64,000 bases of DNA from Duncaniella dubosii (GTDB lineage: Bacteria > Bacteroidota > Bacteroidia > Bacteroidales > Muribaculaceae): assembly GCF_004803915.1 (NCBI RefSeq), contig NZ_CP039396.1, forward strand, positions 2,108,001 through 2,172,000. The letters run 5' to 3'. Position numbers and translations under genes: made by a program. Positions 57,847-64,000 of the stretch are shown here, one piece after another. The notes under the pieces are model-generated. The model did no database searches. It had not been told where the DNA came from and saw only the letters and a list, made by a program, of their open reading frames with translations. Each line of letters starts with the position of its first letter. Positions within the stretch are counted from its first letter, which is position 1.

Positions 57847-58446
57847 TTAAAGATTGATTATCAGCTCCTCCGCTGGACGTTTTGGAACTACATGTGTGGA
57901 GTCCGGGGTGCGGTAGTAGCGGATGTCAGCGTCATGAGTGCCGTCTGTATCCGTTAATACCACTTTTTCGGCCGGGTAGCCGAGAGCAAGGACATACAGA
58001 GGTTTGTATTGTTCAGGCAGATGGAGTGTCGAAATGATTTCTTGGATGTTGAATGCCTTGATTATGCAGCAGTGGATTCCTAAAACGGCAGCCCCGAGTG
58101 TGATTGCTTCGAGCTGAAGTCCGTCGTCACACAGACAGTTGGCGGTCAGACTCGTGTCGAGACACTGGACGAGATATGCGCCCGGACGTTCCGTAGGGGC
58201 AGGTCCGTCCCAGTCGCTAAGATACCCGGCCCATTTCAGCGCCGGAAATATAGCCTCGCGTTCTTCTGCCGATGTTACCGTGCGGTAGCGCAGTGGCTGG
58301 AGGTTTCGCGCCGACGAACAATAGCGTGTCAGACCGACTAATTCACGCAGTGTCGATTCGGAAATAGCCTTTGACCCATCAAAGCGGCGATAGCTGCGGT
58401 TGCTTTTAAGAAGCTCCCTGAGCGATTCGAGAGTGAGTTTATCCAT
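57847..58446 (-). CDS. Nitroreductase family protein
   Basis: 199 residues with the FMN-binding start LLKSNRSYRRFDGSKAIS, the LVGLTRYCSSARNLQPLRYR block (S-x-x-N-x-Q-P pattern) and YVLALGYPAEKV. These FMN enzymes use NAD(P)H to reduce nitro compounds or quinones; the true substrate is unknown. It follows the sialate esterase by 25 bases in the same direction, perhaps co-transcribed. Confidence 0.88.
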   Translation of the reverse strand: MDKLTLESLRELLKSNRSYRRFDGSKAISESTLRELVGLTRYCSSARNLQPLRYRTVTSAEEREAIFPALKWAGYLSDWDGPAPTERPGAYLVQCLDTSLTANCLCDDGLQLEAITLGAAVLGIHCCIIKAFNIQEIISTLHLPEQYKPLYVLALGYPAEKVVLTDTDGTHDADIRYYRTPDSTHVVPKRPAEELIINL

Positions 58447-58471
58447 GTTTAATATTTTTTGTTGTTTTTGA

Positions 58472-59908
58472 TTACTCCCAATCGTCTGTACGGAAAGGTA
58501 TCAGAGGCAGATAATTGCCGGCATGGAGATTTCCCGGCATGAAATCACGCCATCCGTAACGTACGGCAACCGGATTAGGAACTTTCTTGCTCGATACGAC
58601 CATTTCGTTGGTCTGCCAGTGAAGCCATACGGAGTCGGCAGGGTGAAAAATTTTGTCAGGACCAGCGATTTCAAAACCTTCGATCATATAATTGCGGCAG
58701 ATACCGTCGGAGGGGGAATCAATCGCTACCCATGCAGCGCCGTCAGTGAACCGGTGGCTCTTGTAGCGTGGGCTTTCCACCGGAAATTGTTTCTTACCGT
58801 ATGTCTTGTTCAATGCAAGGTCACACAGGCGTTTGCCGACGGCAGCCTTGTTGGCGGGATGGATGTTGAAACGCTCGTAGGGTTCTACAAGGTCATTGGT
58901 TGAAATCATTGCACTGTTCGGAATCATGCCGATTGCCTTCCACTGGGCTTCGCGCAGCAAGGGGGCTTTGCCTTTTTCTGTCGGGTCGCCATACTCGTAA
59001 GGGGCGATTTCGACGTCATAGAAGGGGATGTCGCCGAGGCCGATGTCATCGCGCCAGCGTTTGACCATAGCAGCAAGACGCTCGGAATATGTCTGATAGG
59101 TAGAGACGTTCGAGCAGCCCTGATACCAGATGATACCGTTATACGTGTAGTTCTTTATCGGATTGAACATGGCGTTATACATCAGCATCGGACGGTGGTA
59201 GTGGACCATCGGTTCAATGTCTTTCGGGTCGAGCGATATATCGGGATATTTCTCAAGCATGTCGCGTGGAGTCCAGCTTTCGACCTTGGCCCCGCCGTAG
59301 GCTGCGCTTACGATTCCGACCGGGACATTTAGCACGTCTGACATCCGTTTTGCGAAATGCCATGCGAGCGCGCTGTAATCGGGAGCTGTTTCCGGAGAGG
59401 GAACGGTCCAAGAGGCGGCCACAGTGTCGAGCGGAGTGTAGCTCTGTGTCTGCGGGACAGTGAAAAATCTGACATTTCCTGCTTCGTCGCCTGAAGAGGC
59501 TATTTCGTCATATCCGCCGAGCGTGCAGCATCCGGGGAAACCTTTAAGCGGCATCTGCATGTTTGACTGTCCTGAGGCAAGCCATACTTCTCCGATAAGC
59601 ACATTGTTGACAGTCAGTGGCTCACCGTCGGATATAGTGATGCTGTAGGGCGTAAAGCCGCCTGCCGGGGTTTCGATGGCAAGCGACCATTCTCCTGTGC
59701 GGTCGGTGGAGGTTGAATAAGTCTTGTTGTTCCACGACGGGATTACGGTGATTTCTGCGCCGGGGTCGGCTATCCCGTAGATCCGCGCATTCGAATTTTG
59801 TGGAAGCACCATATTGTCGGTGATCAGTGATGCAGGCCGGACTTTGGCTTCGCTCTCGGCGGCAATAGCGAGGAAGGCCAGAGAAATGGTGAGGATTGAT
59901 GTTTTCAT
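58472..59908 (-). CDS. Sialate O-acetylesterase (SGNH type)
   Basis: 478 residues with a signal peptide (LAFLAIAAESEA). The catalytic Ser block is VWLASGQSNMQMPL, with GIIWYQGCSNV and the late PANKAAVGKRL carrying other SGNH-hydrolase positions. It removes O-acetyl groups from sialic acid or other sugars, preparing host or plant glycans for breakdown. Length and motifs are complete. Confidence 0.9.
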   Translation of the reverse strand: MKTSILTISLAFLAIAAESEAKVRPASLITDNMVLPQNSNARIYGIADPGAEITVIPSWNNKTYSTSTDRTGEWSLAIETPAGGFTPYSITISDGEPLTVNNVLIGEVWLASGQSNMQMPLKGFPGCCTLGGYDEIASSGDEAGNVRFFTVPQTQSYTPLDTVAASWTVPSPETAPDYSALAWHFAKRMSDVLNVPVGIVSAAYGGAKVESWTPRDMLEKYPDISLDPKDIEPMVHYHRPMLMYNAMFNPIKNYTYNGIIWYQGCSNVSTYQTYSERLAAMVKRWRDDIGLGDIPFYDVEIAPYEYGDPTEKGKAPLLREAQWKAIGMIPNSAMISTNDLVEPYERFNIHPANKAAVGKRLCDLALNKTYGKKQFPVESPRYKSHRFTDGAAWVAIDSPSDGICRNYMIEGFEIAGPDKIFHPADSVWLHWQTNEMVVSSKKVPNPVAVRYGWRDFMPGNLHAGNYLPLIPFRTDDWE

Positions 59909-59988
59909 GTATTTGTGTGGTTGTTTTTATGTGGTAGATGGTCGAAATGGCTGAATGGCGCTCTGCCTTTACCTGCGATTGGCGGCTG

Positions 59989-60324
59989 CTATTCTTTTAT
60001 AGTCTTGTTTTCTTTCTTCTGGTCGTCCTCGCATTCAGGGATGAGAGTGGCAGCATAGCCTATTTTCTTGAAACCCTTCTGAATATTCTCGACATTGGTC
60101 TTCTTGGGATTGAAAACCACTGTTACAGTCTGGCTGTCAAGCGATGTTTCGATGGACTTGATTCCCTTTTCGAAACGCAGGTTTGATTTGATTTTGTTTT
60201 CGCAGTTCTGACACGACATTTTGGGCATAACGTTGAAGATTGCTGTCGTGTCGGCAGGAGCTTTTGCATTGGCGATTACTGTGAGTGATACAAGCATCAG
60301 GGCTAATGAGAGGATTCGTTTCAT
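59989..60324 (-). CDS. Heavy-metal-associated (HMA) domain protein
   Basis: 111 residues: a signal peptide, then an HMA fold with the metal site MSCQNCENKI (CxxC) and VNP/VVFNPKKTNVENIQKGFKKIGYAA. It could carry copper or a similar ion in the periplasm. The end is highly charged (ECEDDQKKENKTIKE). It lies 44 bases after the TonB-dependent receptor in the same direction; such pairs are seen in Bacteroidetes and suggest a metal-linked uptake system. Confidence 0.88.
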   Translation of the reverse strand: MKRILSLALMLVSLTVIANAKAPADTTAIFNVMPKMSCQNCENKIKSNLRFEKGIKSIETSLDSQTVTVVFNPKKTNVENIQKGFKKIGYAATLIPECEDDQKKENKTIKE

Positions 60325-60368
60325 GAGAGTGATTTATGAATTTGTTAATATTATTTATTAAGGTGTGA

Positions 60369-62395
60369 CTATAGAAATTTCGTGAAGTTATATCGGAAAC
60401 CGGCGTAGACCATAGCTCCGTGAATCGGGGCATGGACCATTGTCGCGTCGAAATTCGGCCCCCACGGATTGGCTGCGTCGATGATCGGACGTTTCTGTCG
60501 GTAGCCGGTCAGATTTTCGCCTCCGATATAAATGCTCCAGTGACGGAAATTACGCGTCAGCTGGGCGTTGAGCTGTGCGTATGGATGATAATATTTTTCC
60601 CATGACAGAGATCCGTCGGCGGTAATATATGGTTTGGGATTCCGTCCCTTTCCGTTTAGGGCGCAGGTGATGTCGAGCTGCCAGAGCCCCATGTTTGGGT
60701 GTATCCGAGGGTCAGAAGACCCTTGTTGCGTGAAGTCAGCGGTTTTTGGCGCATGCCGTCTCCGTAATTTGCCTGTACGTCTGTCAGACGGTAGGCTGCC
60801 GAGAAATTAAGGTCGGAGAGTATGTTGTAGCTCGCTTCAATCTGGAATGTATGTGAGTATGAGCGCCCTCCGAGGTTGCCGATTATGGCTGCATGCGGGT
60901 CTGTGTCGAGGTCGAGCAGGAGCTGGTCGGTAAAGCGCGTGTAGTAATATTCGCCGGACAGACTGAGCGAACGGCCGAAAAGACGTAGCGACGAGGTCAC
61001 GCCGGCTCCGAAATTCCACGCGCTCTCCTGACGGAGATTGTTTTCGATGATGAGCGAGCGTGACGAGGCGAGCATGTAGTGGTACTCGGCAAGCGGTTGT
61101 GGCGAACGGTAGCCGCGTCCGGCCGAAAGCTGTAGTGATAACGGATCCATGATATTGTAGCGGACATGCAGACGCGGGGTGAACATCCAGCCGTAGTGCG
61201 AGCTGTAGTCTCCGCGTATTCCGGCCATGGCTATGAGGCTGTTGTCGATGTTGAGTGTATACTGTCCGTAAGCGCCTGTTGTCATTTCGTGACTGTCGAT
61301 GTCGGCAGTCACCGCATCCGGTGCATTTGACGCACGCAGATGCTGGCGGTAATTGTCATAGACCATGCTGAGTCCTGTCGAAAGGGCATGGAGATCGTTC
61401 CATTTTCGCTCGAACATGGCCGACACGTATGCTTCGCGCTGGATGACATCGTAGAGCTTGCGGCCGTATTCTGCGTTCTGGTCGTGGAAGCTCATTGAGG
61501 CTATCATGGCCACATTGCCGTCGTTGTCGCGGTCGAATATATAGGCGTTTTTGGTGAAGGCTTCGACGCGGCGGGTGCTTATGTCGATTATATATGGGTC
61601 GGTGTAGTGGTGTCCGTGGGCAATCTGTCCGCTTTTGCGTCGTTCGTCAAGATATTTGACCGCTGCCTGAAACACATAGCTTGTTCCGAGATATGCCCAT
61701 CTGTTCATTCCTGCAAACTGTCTCAGGCGAGGTGAATCGGCAAATCCGTCGTCGTTTTCGTCGTGGGTCGTGAATGAATTTTCTCCGTGGAGCAGGATGC
61801 CGGTGCTCCATTTTTCTCCGAGATGTATGTTGCCGTCGAAGTTTCCTTCGAGTTTTCCTTTGTGGTCGGCATAGAGATTGGCAGAGAGACTCGGGTCGAG
61901 CTGCGGTTTCTTCATCTCGATGTTTATCTGTCCGGTTATTGACTCATAGCCGTTTTTGACCGAGCTTGCGCCTTTCGACACTTGAATTGACTGCATCCAA
62001 GGTCCGGCTATATATCCGAGTCCGAACGGTCCGGCGGCACCTCGGAAATTAGGGATATTTTCAGTCAGCATCTGCACGTAGCTGCCAGACAGTCCGAGGA
62101 GTTTAATCTGGCGTGCTCCTGTCGCCGCGTCGCTGTAGCTCACGTCGACCGACGGGTTGGTGGTGAAACTTTCTCCAAGATTGCAGCATGCAGCCCGTTT
62201 TAGGTCGGAAGCGGAGATGACTTCAGTATTCGTCGCGCGTCCGCGCAGTTTGCCGAGAGTGCGTCGTTCGGAGATGACCACTTCCTGCAGTTCAAGGCCG
62301 AGTGTGTCGGGTTCTTGGGTCAGAGGCGAGGACTGGCAGTTGAATGCTGCCTGAAGGGAGGTAAATAAAAAGACCGTTTTTAATATTCCGTTCAT
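60369..62395 (-). CDS. TonB-dependent receptor (apparent frameshift)
   Basis: An outer-membrane receptor with signal peptide, a plug domain (LGLELQEVVISERRTLGKLRG, GSYVQMLTENIPNFRG, VSKGASSVKNGYESITGQINIE) and a beta barrel ending in the expected aromatic FTKFL. The frame breaks near the end: ACATGGGGCTCTGG needs one more G (run at 60687-60690) to join the two parts as YTQTWGLWQLDITCALNG. Repaired length is about 675 residues. With the HMA protein downstream, a metal or metal-chelate substrate is likely but not proved. Confidence 0.9.
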
Positions 62396-62731
62396 GGATC
62401 ATTGCAAAATTTACTGCGAAGTTACGAAAAATCCCGGAGTTACGGATATTTGCCACTTATTTCATAATTCAATGGATAATTGTCATAATGGAACAATTAG
62501 AAAATGTTTTTTGATAAATAATAATTATGAAAGGTTAATTAGTAGCAAATTTCTATTGAAATATTGATATTTAACGTTGTTTAACGAGTCTTAATGGCAC
62601 ATATCTATATTCTAAGTACCTTTGCAAAAATATACGCATGGAGTAACGGCCCGGACGGGGTTGCTTTCGGGTATATCGCATGAATTCATTTTGCAAATAA
62701 AATCTTGTATCAAAGTTAACTACAAAATTGT
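62396..62731. other. Divergent control region with a structured leader
   Basis: No gene. TACCTTTG at 62617-62624 is the -7 box for the rightward metalloprotease, leaving a leader of about 100 bases that contains a GC-rich CCCGGACGGGG segment. The left half carries the receptor promoter and is AT-rich. Confidence 0.5.
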
Positions 62732-64000
62732 ATGGACAGACGTATTATCGCGCTTATTCCTCTGGTTGCAACCATGTTGAGTGGTGTTTTATTGCCTCAG
62801 GGAATCTCTGCGAAGAAAAAGAAGGTCACTATGCCAAAGGTGGAGCTGTCAGGGGCAGCTAAGGACAGTGCGGATTTCATGAAAAATTTGAAGGATGCCA
62901 AGGTTTGCAAGGGTATGTTCAATACTTATTTCGACAAGAAAAACAAATTGTGGATTGAACTTCCCGACAGTGTTCTTGACTGCACATATCTTCTTGTGAA
63001 CCGTGTCAACAGTCTTTCGACAACCAAAGACTACGTGGCCGGACAGATGGCCTGCAATCCTATGCTCATCAGATTCACGCGCGATGACAACAACGTCTAC
63101 CTTCACCTCATACAGACTGCGTCGGAAGTTCCGGCCGATGATCCTATCAAGGTTTCATTTGACCGTAACTTCGTCGACCCTGTGCTCAAGGCTTTCAAGA
63201 TTGCCAACAAAAATAAAGATGGCGTGTTCATTGATGTCACTTCTTTTTTCGGAGGCAATGAAAAGGTCATCTCTCCCATCAAGGAGGCCAACCCGCTTGC
63301 CAAGCTTCTTGGGGGCAAAGAGGGTATAAAGGGCACTTTCTATGCTGACGGTTCGTCGATTGTTTCTGTAAAATCCTTCCCGGAAAATGTCGAGATAAAG
63401 AGCCGTCTTGCCTACACTACTTCGAGTGCCACTCAGCCATATACTGTGGTTATGTCGCGTTCGATAGTCCGCCTGCCAGATGAACCGATGGCGATGCGTA
63501 TCCACGACAACCGTGTGGGCTACTTTTCAGAACTGAAAAACAAGTATTCCTCCTCGACTGACGGAGCTAAGCCCTATGAGGTCATAACACGTCACAGACT
63601 TGAACCGCGCGATGAAGACCGTGAGGCATACTTTGCCGGTAAGCTTGTCGAGCCGAAAAAGAAGATTGTATTTTACGTTGACTCGGCTTTCCCGGAAAAA
63701 TGGCGTGGAGCCGTCAAGGAAGGAATCGAATACTGGAATACAGCCTTCGAGGCCGCCGGATTCAAGAATGCGATAGAGGCGCGCGACTATCCTGCCGACG
63801 ATCCTGATTTCGATCCGGATGATATCCGCTATTCCTGTGTCCGATATTGCGTCACTCCGACCGCCAATGCAATGGGCCCGTCATATACCGACCCACGCAC
63901 AGGTGAGATTCTCGGTGCAGATGTCATCTGGTATCACAATATCCTTGAACTTGTCCACAACTGGCGTTTCACCCAGACGGCGGCTGTCGATCCCCGTGTC
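62732..64000 (+). CDS. Zinc-dependent metalloprotease (DUF5117/DUF4953 type), 3' end outside window
   Basis: 423 codons are visible and the frame is open to the window edge. A signal peptide (LIPLVATMLSGVLLPQGISA) is followed by a Lys-rich segment and the N-terminal domains found in the large Bacteroidetes DUF5117/DUF5118 metalloproteases; IVFYVDSAFPEKWRGAVKEGIEYWNTAFEAAGF and the TPTANAMGPSYTDPRTGEI block lead into the catalytic domain. The HExxH zinc site should lie just beyond the end. Such enzymes are secreted, about 800-900 residues long, and of unknown substrate. Confidence 0.9.
   Translation, partial: MDRRIIALIPLVATMLSGVLLPQGISAKKKKVTMPKVELSGAAKDSADFMKNLKDAKVCKGMFNTYFDKKNKLWIELPDSVLDCTYLLVNRVNSLSTTKDYVAGQMACNPMLIRFTRDDNNVYLHLIQTASEVPADDPIKVSFDRNFVDPVLKAFKIANKNKDGVFIDVTSFFGGNEKVISPIKEANPLAKLLGGKEGIKGTFYADGSSIVSVKSFPENVEIKSRLAYTTSSATQPYTVVMSRSIVRLPDEPMAMRIHDNRVGYFSELKNKYSSSTDGAKPYEVITRHRLEPRDEDREAYFAGKLVEPKKKIVFYVDSAFPEKWRGAVKEGIEYWNTAFEAAGFKNAIEARDYPADDPDFDPDDIRYSCVRYCVTPTANAMGPSYTDPRTGEILGADVIWYHNILELVHNWRFTQTAAVDPRV

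Noticed and set aside
1..64000. CRISPR arrays and rRNA genes
   Set aside because: No regular repeat-spacer array and no rRNA-like sequence was seen; the only clustered repeats are the short array at 27667-27750.

Overview
The window reads as DNA from a Bacteroidales bacterium, most likely a gut Muribaculaceae/Bacteroidaceae-type organism. The signs are promoters of the TTTG / TAnnTTTG type, a Bacteroidetes-type conjugation operon, a GH28 polygalacturonase and a sialate O-acetylesterase, a Na+-NQR operon and an ExbB-ExbD-ExbD-TonB operon. The genus cannot be fixed by reading alone. It splits in two: about 1-27,500 is an integrative conjugative element (ICE) or its remains, and about 27,500-64,000 is ordinary chromosome.

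ICE half. Cargo at the left (an RloB-like partial gene, a decayed lipoprotein gene, a lipoprotein, a small HU / Cys-rich / zinc-ribbon cluster) is followed by a leftward transfer region: TraX, the coupling protein MobC, traO-N-M-L-K-J, two unassigned transfer genes, a TraI-position gene, the VirB4-type ATPase TraG, relaxase MobB and relaxosome protein MobA. A YafQ-type toxin-antitoxin pair sits in the opposite direction between traO and mobC. Four practically identical 2,570-bp IS66-family elements cut through the region. Matching the 8-bp target duplications shows that only the first copy (in mobC) is a simple insertion. The flanks of the other three are shuffled: the left flank of copy 2 pairs with the left flank of copy 4, and the left flank of copy 3 pairs with the right flank of copy 4. 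Joining the matching flanks restores mobC, mobA and one tra gene exactly in frame. Two flanks (in traG and mobB) have no partner, so a piece carrying the start of traG, the end of mobB and probably the early tra genes is missing here. Either IS recombination has inverted and deleted parts of the ICE, or the assembly has mis-joined at the repeats. As it stands the element should not transfer by itself. The ICE side ends next to a tRNA-Leu(CAG), whose 3' end faces the element.

Chromosomal half, left to right: GH28, recG, ispD, pnp, an ISAs1-family transposase, a PH-domain protein, an ElaA-type acetyltransferase, ybaK, aroC with a radical-SAM gene, upp, metK, a lipoprotein, clpB, the tonB-exbD-exbD-exbB operon, divergent nqrABCDEF, a thioredoxin-like protein, a nitroreductase, a sialate O-acetylesterase, an HMA-domain protein with its TonB-dependent receptor, and the start of a large zinc metalloprotease. 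metK has a long leader with a SAM-II-like aptamer, a 26-codon ORF and a terminator hairpin just before the gene. A 39-bp, nearly perfect inverted repeat separates upp from metK.

A caution on quality: recG, pnp, nqrF and the TonB-dependent receptor each carry one frameshift, and each is repaired by adding a single G or C to a G/C run. This looks like systematic long-read indel error rather than four real pseudogenes, and it also bears on how far to trust the assembly across the IS66 repeats.
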